Positions 1 to 11,258 of a stretch of DNA of 64,000 nt are shown one piece after another (within the stretch, counting starts at the first letter, position 1; every line of letters begins with the position of its first letter). The stretch is taken from assembly GCA_000381565.1 (NCBI GenBank), contig KB906725.1, positions 2,047,803 through 2,111,802 of the forward strand, given 5' to 3'. The translations under genes and the position numbers were made by a program. This stretch comes from Oxalobacteraceae bacterium AB_14 (GTDB lineage: Bacteria > Pseudomonadota > Gammaproteobacteria > Burkholderiales > Burkholderiaceae_D). Below the pieces are notes generated by a model that did no database searches, was not told the origin of the DNA, and worked only from the letters and a program-made list of their open reading frames with translations.

Positions 1-396
1 AAATAGCCGGGAAATGGTGGCGATCAGGCTGCCGGCGCCCAGCATCATGCTGGCCACCAGCACCACGGCCAGCGGCCAGTGGGTGTCCGACTGCTTGCCG
101 GAGCCGGGGTTGAAGCGGGCATCCCACTTTTCGTCGGACATCAGGCCCAGCACCAAGGCCTCGAGGAAGCCGGCCAGGCCGGAGACCATGATGGGCAGCA
201 GCTTGTAGAAGCCGTCGGCGTCCGGCCAGGCGGCGGCGATGGCGGCCGACGCCGGCAGCGCCGCCAAGTGGGCCCACAGCCAGGGGTCGCGCGGGCCGCG
301 CAGGTACAGCCGTTGCAGGCCGAGGCCGCCAACCAGGAAGGCCAGCAGGGTGGCGAAGGTCTTGTTTTTGTGCGATGTGTGGTGCGAAACAGTCAT
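1..396 (-). CDS. TM2-domain membrane protein, partial (C-terminus outside window)
   Basis: The reading frame runs on the minus strand from an ATG at 396 to the window edge without a stop, giving 132 codons. The N-terminus (HKNKTFATLLAFLVGGLGLQ, then RLYL) matches the TM2/NINE domain pattern of a lysine-rich start, a glycine-rich first helix and an aromatic turn. Two further hydrophobic segments follow, around residues 60-75 and 112-132. TM2 proteins are small inner-membrane proteins of poorly defined role, so no function is claimed. It is divergent from rpsP. Confidence 0.7.
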   Translation of the reverse strand, partial: MTVSHHTSHKNKTFATLLAFLVGGLGLQRLYLRGPRDPWLWAHLAALPASAAIAAAWPDADGFYKLLPIMVSGLAGFLEALVLGLMSDEKWDARFNPGSGKQSDTHWPLAVVLVASMMLGAGSLIATISRLF

Positions 397-544
397 GTTT
401 GTTCGGCGGTAGACGGAAAACATGCAGTATCGGTCATAATACGGCCCCCGGCGGACCTTTTTTATGGACAAGGCTATTGCCCCGCACGCCGGTTCGGGGG
501 ATAATCTTCGATTACCCCAATCTGCCCGATTATTTCATTAACGC

Positions 545-574
545 TTGCTGCTTCGCGGCAAAGCGCGCTATAAT
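545..574 (+). promoter_or_regulatory. Predicted sigma-70 promoter of the rpsP operon
   Basis: TTGCTG at 545-550 and a perfect TATAAT at 569-574 are separated by 18 bases. They lie about 40 bases before the rpsP start codon and face it. This is read from the sequence; no transcription start is known. Confidence 0.6.
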
Positions 575-614
575 TTGCGGCTTTTTCCGTCCTAGCACAC
601 TTTTTGGAAATATT

Positions 615-860
615 ATGGTCGTTATTCGTTTAGCTCGTGGAGGCGCCAAGAAGCGTCCGTTCTTCAACATCGTTGCAACCGACTCGCGCAATCGTCGCGA
701 TGGCCGTTTCATCGAGCGCATCGGTTTCTACAACCCGATGGCATCCGGTGGCGAAGTGCCACTGCGCATCACTGCTGACCGTCTGGCTCACTGGCAATCG
801 GTTGGCGCACAATTGTCGCCTACCGTGGCTCGCCTGGTAGCTTCGAACAAAGCTGCTTAA
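615..860 (+). CDS. rpsP: 30S ribosomal protein S16
   Basis: This 81-residue protein has the bS16 N-terminus (MVVIRLARGGAKKRPFFNIV) and the conserved RDGRFIERIGFYNP segment. It is a structural protein of the small ribosomal subunit. The ATG at 615 gives the family-length product; the longer open frame upstream has no homology. It is the first gene of rpsP-rimM-trmD-rplS, the usual bacterial order, and has its own promoter upstream. Confidence 0.98.
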   Translation: MVVIRLARGGAKKRPFFNIVATDSRNRRDGRFIERIGFYNPMASGGEVPLRITADRLAHWQSVGAQLSPTVARLVASNKAA

Positions 861-874
861 GTCTGGTTGCTGGT

Positions 875-1453
875 TTGACCGATAAGAATGCATCCGGGGT
901 GCAAGTCCCCGACGATCTGGCACAGGTAGGCTTTGTCTTTGGTGCCTACGGCGTCGCTGGCTGGGTAAGGGTTCGTCCTTTCTCGGAAGATGCGGATGCA
1001 CTCCTGTCGGTAAAAACCTGGTGGCTCGACAAGCCTGGCTTGCGCGATGTCGAAGTCAAGCAGTGCAAACTGCATGGCGGCGACGTGGTCGCACAGCTGG
1101 CGGGAGTGACCGATCGGGACATGGCAGAAGCGCTCAAGGGCGCAGCTGTTTCGGTTCCGCGCAGTCGTTTCCCGGCCTTGTCCGACGATGAGTTTTACTG
1201 GACCGAGTTGATTGGTCTGGATGTAGAGAATTTGCAAGGTGAGCACCTCGGTACGGTGACTGACATGATGAGCAATGGTCCGCAGTCGATCTTGCGCATA
1301 CAGCCAGCTACCAACCCCGAATCAGATGCTGCCGCCAAGGCGAAACCCGAAGTCGTGGCGCAGGAGCGCCTGATTCCATTTGTGGAGGCGTTTGTCATCA
1401 AGGTGGACAAGGCCGCAAAGAAGATCACCGTCGACTGGGGACTTGATTATTAA
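875..1453 (+). CDS. rimM: Ribosome maturation factor RimM
   Basis: RimM helps assemble the 30S head domain and binds S19. The product has the N-terminal barrel signature (VGFVFGAYGVAGWVRVRPF) and the C-terminal PRC-barrel part (FYWTELIGLDVEN, then ERLIPFVEAFV). The frame opens at a TTG (875) 14 bases after rpsP. An in-frame GTG at 899 is an alternative start, and neither has a convincing ribosome binding site, so the first eight residues are uncertain. It is co-transcribed with rpsP and trmD. Confidence 0.95.
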   Translation: MTDKNASGVQVPDDLAQVGFVFGAYGVAGWVRVRPFSEDADALLSVKTWWLDKPGLRDVEVKQCKLHGGDVVAQLAGVTDRDMAEALKGAAVSVPRSRFPALSDDEFYWTELIGLDVENLQGEHLGTVTDMMSNGPQSILRIQPATNPESDAAAKAKPEVVAQERLIPFVEAFVIKVDKAAKKITVDWGLDY

Positions 1454-1474
1454 AGAACATAAGGGCGGCCCGCC

Positions 1475-2221
1475 ATGCAATTCGATGTCGTGACCCTGTT
1501 CCCTGAAATGTTCGCCGCACTGACGCAGTCGGGTGTGACCCGGCGCGCGTTCGAACAGAATAGATGTGGCTTGTCGTTGTGGAATCCGCGTGATTTCACG
1601 ACCGATAATCACCGTACCGTGGATGACCGCCCCTATGGCGGCGGCCCCGGCATGGTGATGCTGGCCAAACCCCTGGAAGCGACGCTCAACGCGGCGAAGC
1701 AGCGCCAGACCGATGCCGGTCTGCCGACGCCCCGTGTGGTGTTCATGTCGCCTCAGGGCAAGCAATTGACGCACGAGCGCGTGATGCAGCTGAAGCAGGA
1801 GCCCGGTCTGGTGATCCTGTGCGGCCGCTACGAGGCCGTGGACCAGCGTTTGCTGGATCGTTGCATCGACGAGGAAATCAGCCTCGGCGATTTCGTGCTG
1901 TCCGGCGGCGAGTTGCCGGCGATGGCCTTGATGGATGCCGTGATCCGCCAGATTCCCGGCGTGTTGAACACGGATGCGTCGGCGGTCGAGGACAGCTTCG
2001 TCAACGGCTTGCTCGATTCGCCGCACTACACGCGGCCGGAAACGTATGAAGGTGTGGGCGTGCCGCCGGTGCTTATGGGCGGCAACCACGCCGAGATCGA
2101 GAAATGGCGCCGTCAGCGCATGCTGGAGGCGACCGCGCGCAAGCGCCCGGATTTGCTGGTCAGGGCGCGTGAGGCGGGGCAGCTCAGCAAGCTTGACGAA
2201 AAGTTTTTGGCAGGTTTGTAA
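1475..2221 (+). CDS. trmD: tRNA (guanine-N1)-methyltransferase
   Basis: TrmD methylates G37 of tRNAs next to the anticodon using S-adenosylmethionine and prevents +1 frameshifting. The 248-residue product carries the SPOUT-fold motifs DDRPYGGGPGMVM (about residues 50-62), ILCGRYEAVDQR and GDFVLSGGELPAM, which form the trefoil knot that binds the cofactor. The start ATG follows a purine-rich stretch 21 bases after the rimM stop. It sits in the standard ribosomal operon position. Confidence 0.97.
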   Translation: MQFDVVTLFPEMFAALTQSGVTRRAFEQNRCGLSLWNPRDFTTDNHRTVDDRPYGGGPGMVMLAKPLEATLNAAKQRQTDAGLPTPRVVFMSPQGKQLTHERVMQLKQEPGLVILCGRYEAVDQRLLDRCIDEEISLGDFVLSGGELPAMALMDAVIRQIPGVLNTDASAVEDSFVNGLLDSPHYTRPETYEGVGVPPVLMGGNHAEIEKWRRQRMLEATARKRPDLLVRAREAGQLSKLDEKFLAGL

Positions 2222-2339
2222 ACCTGTTGTCGTAGAAGCCGGCGGACATGTCGTCCGCATGGTTGTTTAACCCCATCCTCTACTGGGCATCGAGTTTCGA
2301 CTCATAGCGCGCCAGCATGATGGTTTATGGAGTCATTAA

Positions 2340-2726
2340 ATGAATCTGATTCAACAACTCGAGCAAGAAGAAATCGCTCGCCTGGGCAAAAGCATCCCTG
2401 ACTTTGCACCTGGCGATACCGTGATCGTCAACGTTAACGTAGTCGAAGGCACCCGCAAGCGCGCCCAGGCATACGAAGGCGTGGTCATCTCCCGTCGCAA
2501 CCGTGGCCTGAACTCGAACTTCATCGTTCGTAAGATCTCGTCCGGCGAAGGCGTTGAGCGTACCTTCCAGCTGTACTCCCCGCTGATCGCTTCGATCGAA
2601 GTGAAACGCCGCGGTGACGTACGTCGCGCTAAACTGTACTACCTGCGTGATCGTTCCGGTAAATCGGCACGTATCAAGGAAAAACTGCCAAACCGTCGCC
2701 CAGTGGCGAAAGCAACCGCCGCTTAA
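2340..2726 (+). CDS. rplS: 50S ribosomal protein L19
   Basis: This 128-residue protein of the large subunit sits at the subunit interface. It has the bL19 motifs FAPGDTVIVNVNVVEGTRKR, FIVRKISSGEGVERTFQLYS and AKLYYLRDRSGKSARIKE. It lies 118 bases after trmD and is followed by a terminator hairpin, so it closes the ribosomal operon. Confidence 0.98.
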   Translation: MNLIQQLEQEEIARLGKSIPDFAPGDTVIVNVNVVEGTRKRAQAYEGVVISRRNRGLNSNFIVRKISSGEGVERTFQLYSPLIASIEVKRRGDVRRAKLYYLRDRSGKSARIKEKLPNRRPVAKATAA

Positions 2727-2750
2727 TAGCTGCGTTTGTGTTTGGATAGA

Positions 2751-2775
2751 AGGGGCGCCATCGGTGCCCCTTTTT
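2751..2775 (+). terminator. Rho-independent terminator after rplS
   Basis: A GC-rich stem (AGGGGCGCC pairing with GGTGCCCCT, one mismatch) with a 4-base loop is followed by a run of five T. It lies 24 bases after the rplS stop and just before the Nudix gene. Confidence 0.75.
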
Positions 2776-2794
2776 ACATTCGTGGAGGTAGCGT

Positions 2795-3463
2795 TTGGCC
2801 CAGCCTTTGTTCGACCCGCAACAACTTCCCGTGGACGCCATCGCCGGCGAAGCCGCGGTCGCGCCGGAGCGCCTGACGCCCGCGTGGCTGCGCGGCCGCT
2901 TCGTCGAGCAGCCGGCCTGGACGCCCGAGGGCGCCGAGGAATCGCTGGGCAGCCTGTCCCAGCGTCCCACGCCGACGCCGGCCTCGGTGCTGATCCCGCT
3001 GGTGCTGCGCGAGGACGGCCTGACCATCCTGCTGACCCAGCGCACCGCGCACCTGACCGATCATGGCGGGCAGATCAGCTTTCCCGGCGGTCGCGCCGAG
3101 GACTACGACAGCGACGTGGTCGACACCGCGCTGCGCGAGTCGGAGGAGGAGATCGGCCTGGCGCGCCGCCATGTCGACGTGCTGGGCATCTTGCCCCAGT
3201 ATCTGACCGGCACCGGTTATTGCGTCACGCCCGTGGTGGGCCTGATCGCGCCGCCGTTCGAGCTGACCGCCGATCCGTCCGAAGTGGCGGAAATCTTCGA
3301 AGTGCCGCTGGCCTTCCTGATGGATGGCCTGAACCACCAGCGGCTGTCGGTGCAGTTGCCGGGCGGGCGGCGCAGCTTCTACGCGATGCCGTATGGCGAC
3401 TATTACATCTGGGGCGCGACGGCCGGCATGCTGCGCAACCTGTTCCATTTCTTGCGCGCATAG
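2795..3463 (+). CDS. Nudix hydrolase, probable CoA pyrophosphatase
   Basis: The 222-residue protein contains a Nudix box at about residues 98-120 (GGRAEDYD, then ALRESEEEIGL), matching GX5EX7REXXEEXG, which binds the metal for pyrophosphate cleavage. The preceding LLTQRTAHLTDHGGQISFPG is typical of the CoA pyrophosphatase (YeaB/NudL) subgroup, so CoA or a CoA derivative is the likely substrate. The start is a TTG at 2795 preceded by GGAGG at about 8 bases. It follows rplS but lies beyond the terminator. Confidence 0.88.
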   Translation: MAQPLFDPQQLPVDAIAGEAAVAPERLTPAWLRGRFVEQPAWTPEGAEESLGSLSQRPTPTPASVLIPLVLREDGLTILLTQRTAHLTDHGGQISFPGGRAEDYDSDVVDTALRESEEEIGLARRHVDVLGILPQYLTGTGYCVTPVVGLIAPPFELTADPSEVAEIFEVPLAFLMDGLNHQRLSVQLPGGRRSFYAMPYGDYYIWGATAGMLRNLFHFLRA

Positions 3464-3499
3464 TCACACTAAGCTATCGTAGCGGGCATCTGTACGGTT

Positions 3500-3540
3500 G
3501 CTTAGAAGGGCGCGCAGCTTCGTTGCGCGCCCTTCTAAGC
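3500..3540. terminator. Strong perfect hairpin after the Nudix gene
   Basis: Seventeen consecutive base pairs (GCTTAGAAGGGCGCGCA with its complement) enclose a 7-base loop. There is no T-run, only AAAC after it, so it may be an atypical terminator or an mRNA-stabilising stem between the Nudix gene and the CobD/CbiB-like gene, whose ATG lies 27 bases downstream. Confidence 0.55.
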
Positions 3541-3567
3541 AAACTTAGTCGACTCAAAGGATACTTA

Positions 3568-4536
3568 ATGACTTTTCTTTCCATTCTATGCGCACTGTTG
3601 ATCGAGCAAATGAAGCCGCTGCGCGCGGACAATCCGATCTACGCCGAAATCAAGCGCCTGGCGTTGCGGATGGAGATCTGGTTTAACGCCGGCGACTCGA
3701 CCCACGGCCGCATGGGCTGGTTCCTGATGATGGCCATCCTGATGGTGCCGACGGCGCTGATCTACTGGGTGCTCAAGCACTACAACTGGTTCCTGGCGGC
3801 CTACGCGTGGAACGTGCTGATCGTCTACCTGACCCTGGGCTTCCGCCACTACAGCCACTATTTCACCTCGATCCAGCTGGCGCTGAACGCCGGCGACGAC
3901 GCCGCCGCGCGCGCGCTGCTGGCCGAGTGGACCCGGCAGGACACGGTGGGCATGGAAGCGAGCGAGATCGCCCGCCTGGCCGTCGAGAAGTCGCTGATCA
4001 CCACGCACCGCAATGTGTTCGGCGTGTTCTTCTGGTTCCTGATGCCGCTGGGCCCCGCCTGCGCCGTCATGTACCGCGTGTCCGAACACCTGGCGCGCGC
4101 CTGGAACGAGCCTGAGCACATGCGCAACGAGGCCTTCGGCCAGTTCGCCGCGCGCGCCTTTTACTGGATCGACTGGATACCGGTGCGCCTGACAGCCGTG
4201 GCCTTCGCCGTGGTCGGCAATTTCGAGGACGCGATCTACGCCTGGCGCAACTTCGCCCACCGCTGGGCGGACGAGGCGATCGGCATCATCCTGTCGGCCG
4301 GCGGCGGCGCCATGGGCGTGCGCCTGGGCTCGCCGGTGGAGAACGCCGCCAAGGTGCTGCCGGCCGACGCCGCCACCGTCGACAGCGGCGACGACGAGCC
4401 GGACATGCTGCCGGGCGAGGAGCCGAGCGTGCGCGCGCTGCAAAGCACGGTGGGCCTGGTGTGGCGCGCCTTGCTGCTGTGGATGATGTTGTTATTGCTG
4501 TTGTCCGGCGCAGTCTGGCTCGGAGCGACTCCCTAA
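3568..4536 (+). CDS. CobD/CbiB-family integral membrane protein
   Basis: The 322-residue product starts MTFLSILCALLIEQMKPLRA and has several hydrophobic segments (about residues 50-95, 150-175 and 300-318). The layout and start match the CobD/CbiB-like family common in this group, related to the cobalamin ring-amidating enzyme CbiB and to AmpE. No other cobalamin gene is near, so a role in cobalamin synthesis is not supported by context. The ATG at 3568 was chosen over a much longer frame that runs back through the Nudix gene and rplS; the upstream part of that frame is a shadow. Confidence 0.75.
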   Translation: MTFLSILCALLIEQMKPLRADNPIYAEIKRLALRMEIWFNAGDSTHGRMGWFLMMAILMVPTALIYWVLKHYNWFLAAYAWNVLIVYLTLGFRHYSHYFTSIQLALNAGDDAAARALLAEWTRQDTVGMEASEIARLAVEKSLITTHRNVFGVFFWFLMPLGPACAVMYRVSEHLARAWNEPEHMRNEAFGQFAARAFYWIDWIPVRLTAVAFAVVGNFEDAIYAWRNFAHRWADEAIGIILSAGGGAMGVRLGSPVENAAKVLPADAATVDSGDDEPDMLPGEEPSVRALQSTVGLVWRALLLWMMLLLLLSGAVWLGATP

Positions 4537-4759
4537 GCGGGTACAATAGCGGCATTGCTGTGGTGCGGAATGATGATTATTCTGCACCAAAGTGGTTAAT
4601 CGCGTAGAAATCCGGATTGAAATCAATGACTTACGTATTCAGGTCTTCTATAAGATATAATACGTAAGAATCTTACAGAATGATATCCGCCCGAGCCACC
4701 CGTCGGGATCTTCCACGCATTCTTGTTACCAACAAGTATCTACTCATAAGCAGCCGCCT

Positions 4760-5095
4760 ATGGCAGAGTCAGCTCAAAAACCGTCAGAACAGCAGGATTC
4801 GTTCTTCATCCTCGGCCAGACCAGCAATGGCAGGCAGTTCCGTCCCAGCGACTGGGCAGAGCGCTTGTGCGGCGTGATGTCCTGCTTCAAGCCGGAAGGC
4901 TATGGCGGCGGCCGCGATTCCCATTTGCAGTTCTCGCCGTATGTCACGCCGACCGTCCTCAACGGCGTCAAGTCGGTGGTGGTCAACGGCAAGCTGCGCC
5001 AGCTCGAACCGCTGGCCTATCACTTCGTCATCTCCTTCGCCAAGGACAACGACCTGCAAATGGTCGACGCCTGCATCCTGCCTGAAAAGGCCTGA
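4760..5095 (+). CDS. DUF3579 domain-containing protein
   Basis: This 111-residue soluble protein contains FILGQTSNGRQFRPSDWAER and YVTPTVLNGVKSVVVNGKL, typical of DUF3579, a family confined mainly to betaproteobacteria and of unknown function. It stands alone with 220 bases upstream that include AT-rich sequence and a short palindrome around 4630-4665. No signal peptide or catalytic motif is visible. Confidence 0.85.
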   Translation: MAESAQKPSEQQDSFFILGQTSNGRQFRPSDWAERLCGVMSCFKPEGYGGGRDSHLQFSPYVTPTVLNGVKSVVVNGKLRQLEPLAYHFVISFAKDNDLQMVDACILPEKA

Positions 5096-5262
5096 TCGTT
5101 TACCCCGCACTGCCAACCGGGGGCAGACCCCCAAGCGAATACGCTGGCGCATCGCCGCAAGTTCGCCGGGGTTGCCGTTCCTTTAAATTCGCTTAAGCGT
5201 CTACCCAGCAGGGCGGGGGAGGGCGTATGCTGCCTGTTCTTCAGTTTTTTTCGCGAGAGACC

Positions 5263-8010
<2,748 letters not shown>

Positions 8011-8040
8011 CCGGCGGCGGGGCGCGACTGGCGGCCGCCG

Positions 8041-8337
8041 CTAATGGATATCATCCAGCTGGTCGTGCGTGCGGCGGTAGCGGGGCAGGCGGCGTTCCAG
8101 GGTGTTCTGCGATTGATGGTTCGCGTGTTCGACCAGCGTGAGCGCGGTGTTCAGCGCGGCGCTCATGGCTTTGGCTGCTGCCGCCATCGCGTCCGCCGGC
8201 GACAAGGGCGTCTTGGCGGCCAGCTGGTTCTGGCGACTGCGCAGCTGGGCGGCCTTGGTCCAGTTCTTTTCGCCGGGGAAGCATATCCACAGTTCGAGCC
8301 AGGCGTTGCGGGCGTCGCCGCAGGTTTGTTGTACCAT
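8041..8337 (-). CDS. Small hypothetical protein
   Basis: This 98-residue frame starts MVQQTCGDARNAWLELWICF and has an alanine-rich helical middle (ADAMAAAAKAMSAALNTALTL). It is convergent with the M16 peptidase and divergent from the acylphosphatase remnant, 67 bases apart. I do not recognise a family. The alanine-rich amphipathic helix faintly recalls phasins, but length and motifs do not support that name. Confidence 0.55.
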   Translation of the reverse strand: MVQQTCGDARNAWLELWICFPGEKNWTKAAQLRSRQNQLAAKTPLSPADAMAAAAKAMSAALNTALTLVEHANHQSQNTLERRLPRYRRTHDQLDDIH

Positions 8338-8404
8338 CCGATTCGGCGAGACCGCCTCGCCGCGGACCCCCACCCTGTATTCTGATGGAAATTTGGGAGC
8401 GATC

Positions 8405-8587
8405 ATGATGCGATTGGTGATAGAGGGCCGGGTGCAGGGCGTTGGTTGTCGCGCTGCGTTTGCGGAACAGGCCAGGGCGCTGGGCCTGGCCGGCTGGGTG
8501 CGCAATCGGCGCGAACGGCAGGCCTCGATTCAAGCCTCGAGCTGGAGCCGGGGCATGCCCATGCGCCTAGTGGACTGTAACAATTAA
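8405..8587 (+). pseudogene. Acylphosphatase remnant, 3'-truncated
   Basis: The frame begins MMRLVIEGRVQGVGCRAAF and continues to LAGWVRNRR. It contains the acylphosphatase signature with the phosphate-binding Arg (GCRAAF) and the catalytic Asn (WVRN). Homology stops after about 42 residues, where family members run to about 90. The rest of the frame reads through the former 3' end of the chemoreceptor gene and stops inside the left end of the IS630 element. The truncation point, near 8515-8530, lies before the IS, so the loss came from a separate rearrangement. A functional enzyme is unlikely. Confidence 0.75.
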
Positions 8588-9673
8588 AAACGGAGTATCA
8601 TTATGTCCAAGGGGGACGCCATGATACTTACCGACAGTGAGCGAACGGAACTTCAACAACAGGTCTCGGCCCGTAACGTTCGGGCTGACGTCGCGCGCCG
8701 CGCGCGTTTGATTTTGTTACTGTCCGACGGATGCACATGGGCAGAGATCCAGGGAAAACTTGACTGCTGCAACGACTTCATCGACTTGTGGAGCAAACGT
8801 TTTTCTGCCGAGCGACTCGCGGGCCTTTATTCGCGCCATGCAGGGCGCGAGCGATTCAAGGTCACCGACAAGGTCGAGGCGCGTGTGCTTGCGCGGACCA
8901 CGAAGCACAAGCCTGCCGATGGCTCCACGCATTGGTCGAGCCGCAAGCTCGCTGCGGAACTTGGTGACGGTATTTCGCATATGACGATTGCGCGCATCTG
9001 GGCCAAGCATGGAATCAAACCCCACCGACTCGAAGGCTACCTGTCGTCGAACGACCCTGACTTTGAAACCAAGGCGGCCGATGTGATCGGCCTCTATCTG
9101 AACCCGCCCCAGAATGCCGCCGTCTTCTGTGTTGACGAGAAGACGGCTATTCAGGCACTGAACCGTAAGGATCCGGTCTTGCCGCTGTCGCCGGGACGCG
9201 CTGAACGACATGGGTTTGAATACTACCGCCATGGGACGCTGTCCTTGTATGCAGCCTTCAATACCAAAACGGGCGAGGTGCTGGGTAAAACAGCGACCAG
9301 CCATACGTCGGCCGAGTTCGTCGCTTTCCTCACTGATATCGTTGCCAGCCAGCCCAAGCGCAAAGAAATTCACGTCATTGCCGACAACCTCTCGGCACAC
9401 AAGACCAAGCTCGTTACCGCGTTCCTAGAACTGCATCCCAATGTCCATATGCATTTCACGCCAACCTACTCGTCTTGGCTAAATCAGGTCGAACTTTGGT
9501 TCGGAAAAATTGAGCGCGATGTCATAGCCCGTGGCGTCTTCACTTCCGTTTCTGACCTCAAGCGAAAGCTCATGCGCTACATCAGAAAATACAACGAGGA
9601 GCCCAAGCCGGTGAAATGGAAATACTGTGATTTAAGCAGACGCATCACTCCGGATTCGATTGTTACAGGCCAC
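8570..9673 (+). mobile_element. IS630-family insertion sequence, apparently intact
   Basis: The element is about 1.1 kb and carries one transposase gene. Its ends are inverted repeats: GTGGACTGTAACAATT on the left matches the complement of GATTGTTACAGGCCAC on the right with two mismatches. It is flanked by TA (8568-8569 and 9674-9675), the TA target duplication typical of the IS630/Tc1 superfamily. It inserted at a CTAG site in the 3' end of the chemoreceptor gene. Confidence 0.93.
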
Positions 9674-9676
9674 TAG
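8603..9676 (+). CDS. IS630-family transposase
   Basis: The 357-residue DDE transposase has an N-terminal helix-turn-helix region (about residues 15-110) and a catalytic domain. The acidic residues are visible in FCVDEKTAIQALNR, HVIADNLSAHK and NQVELWFGKIERD. The ATG at 8603 has GGAG about 8 bases upstream. The stop codon TAG (9674-9676) is made from the duplicated target TA plus the next host base, so the gene depends on the target for its exact end. No frameshift is seen. Confidence 0.95.
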   Translation: MSKGDAMILTDSERTELQQQVSARNVRADVARRARLILLLSDGCTWAEIQGKLDCCNDFIDLWSKRFSAERLAGLYSRHAGRERFKVTDKVEARVLARTTKHKPADGSTHWSSRKLAAELGDGISHMTIARIWAKHGIKPHRLEGYLSSNDPDFETKAADVIGLYLNPPQNAAVFCVDEKTAIQALNRKDPVLPLSPGRAERHGFEYYRHGTLSLYAAFNTKTGEVLGKTATSHTSAEFVAFLTDIVASQPKRKEIHVIADNLSAHKTKLVTAFLELHPNVHMHFTPTYSSWLNQVELWFGKIERDVIARGVFTSVSDLKRKLMRYIRKYNEEPKPVKWKYCDLSRRITPDSIVTGH

Positions 9677-11258
9677 TCGTGACCAGCGGCGTCCTGGTCG
9701 TGGTCGTGGCGTGGCCGGCATCGGTTTTGAACACACGCACAATGGCTGCGAGGTTGCTTGCTTGATCCTGCAATGATCCGGCCGCCGCCGCCGCTTCTTC
9801 GACCAGCGCCGCGTTCTGCTGAGTGACCTGGTCCATTTGCATAATTGCCTGGTTGATCTGGTCGATACCCGATGTTTGCTCTTGGCTGGCGGCGCTGATT
9901 TCGCCGATGACCTCTGCGACGCTTTTGATACTGTGAACGATGGCCTGCATCGCCGCACCCGCTTCTTCAACCTGCCGGGTGCCGCTGTCGACCTTGTCGA
10001 CAGAATCGTTGATCAAGGTTTTGATTTCCTTGGCGGCGGCGGCCGACCGTTGCGCGAGGTTGCGCACTTCCGAGGCGACCACTGCGAAGCCGCGACCCTG
10101 CTCGCCGGCGCGCGCCGCCTCCACAGCGGCATTCAAGGCCAGAATATTGGTCTGGAATGCGATGCCGTCGATGACGCTGATGATGTCCACAATTTTTTTC
10201 GACGAGTCGCTGATTCCTCCCATGGTCCGCACCACCGCCGCCACCACGGAGCCACCTTTGCTCGCCGTGTCGGAAGCCGAGATGGCCAGCAGATTTGCCT
10301 GGCGGGCGTTGTCGGCGTTTTGTTTGACGGTGCTGGTCAGCTCTTCCATTGCCGAAGCGGTCTCTTCTAGCGATCCCGCCTGCTGCTCGGTGCGGGACGA
10401 CAAGTCGAGGTTGCCACTGGCGATCTGGCTCGACGCCGTGGCGATGGTGTCGGTCCCGCTACGTACCTTGCTGACGATGTTGGCGAGACTGTCATTCATT
10501 TCCTTGAGTGCCTGTTGCAATTGCCCGGTTTCGTCGGACGATTCTATCTGGATCCGGCTGGTCAGGTCGCCGGCCGCCACCGTCCTGGCCATGGCGACGG
10601 CGCGCCCCAGGGGAGCGGTGATGGAGCGGGTCGTTGCCCAGGCGATCAGGCTGCCGAGGATGACTGCGGTCACGGCGAGTCCTAGCATAGAGGCCAAGGT
10701 GTTTTGATAGACCTGCGTCGCCGTGGTTTCGTCCTCGGTGCTTTTTTCCTGTTGCAGATTGTCGAACTCTTCCAATGTGGTTTGCAATTTCGTCGTGGTC
10801 GGGATCGCCTCCTTGAGCAGCAGCGCGATGGCCTCGTCCGTATCGGACTTGAGCAGTAGTGCGAAGCGATTGTTGGCCGCGCGCGCGGTGGCGACTTCGT
10901 CTTTAATCCGCGCCATGAGTGCCTTGCCCGCATCGTCGAACCGCATCTTTCCCAACTGGTCGTAGGCCGTATCGAATCTGATACGCGCCGTGTCTATTTT
11001 CTCGTGTTGCTTGTGGGCCTCGGCTTCGTCGGACAACAGGGCGATCGTCCGGGTGACGCGGGCGACGACGTGGATCGAGGTTGACATTTCCTCGATCAAA
11101 CCGATCTTCTTCATATTGACGTCGACGATGTGATGCAGCGCGTCGTTGGACAGGCTTAAGCTGTGAATGCCCAGGCCGGCAATAGCGACCAGCATGGCGA
11201 GCAAGACAGCAAAACCAGCGCCCAGGCGCACCCCTACCTTCATGTCTTTAATTTTCAT
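9663..11258 (-). CDS. Methyl-accepting chemotaxis protein (C-terminus altered by IS630)
   Basis: This 531-residue chemoreceptor has a first transmembrane helix (about 10-30), a periplasmic four-helix-bundle sensor, a second helix (about 185-210), HAMP, methylation helices and the signalling hairpin IDGIAFQTNILALNAAVEAA. It would signal to CheA through CheW. The ATG at 11258 follows GGAGAAT. The last codons (SGL and the stop) come from the IS end: without the element the frame would run to a TGA at 8530-8532 and end RRMGMPRLQLEA. The signalling domain is untouched, so it is probably functional; any C-terminal tethering function may be lost. Confidence 0.93.
   Translation of the reverse strand: MKIKDMKVGVRLGAGFAVLLAMLVAIAGLGIHSLSLSNDALHHIVDVNMKKIGLIEEMSTSIHVVARVTRTIALLSDEAEAHKQHEKIDTARIRFDTAYDQLGKMRFDDAGKALMARIKDEVATARAANNRFALLLKSDTDEAIALLLKEAIPTTTKLQTTLEEFDNLQQEKSTEDETTATQVYQNTLASMLGLAVTAVILGSLIAWATTRSITAPLGRAVAMARTVAAGDLTSRIQIESSDETGQLQQALKEMNDSLANIVSKVRSGTDTIATASSQIASGNLDLSSRTEQQAGSLEETASAMEELTSTVKQNADNARQANLLAISASDTASKGGSVVAAVVRTMGGISDSSKKIVDIISVIDGIAFQTNILALNAAVEAARAGEQGRGFAVVASEVRNLAQRSAAAAKEIKTLINDSVDKVDSGTRQVEEAGAAMQAIVHSIKSVAEVIGEISAASQEQTSGIDQINQAIMQMDQVTQQNAALVEEAAAAAGSLQDQASNLAAIVRVFKTDAGHATTTTRTPLVTTSGL

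Noticed and set aside
2614..3567. Long N-terminal extension of the CobD/CbiB-like protein through rplS and the Nudix gene
   Set aside because: It overlaps two certain genes and a strong hairpin; the ATG at 3568 gives the family N-terminus.
3568..4536. Cobalamin biosynthesis assignment for the CobD/CbiB-like gene
   Set aside because: No other cobalamin gene or cobalamin riboswitch is visible nearby, so only the family name is kept.
8405..8587. Intact acylphosphatase gene
   Set aside because: Only the first half of the domain is present and the frame ends inside the IS630 end.
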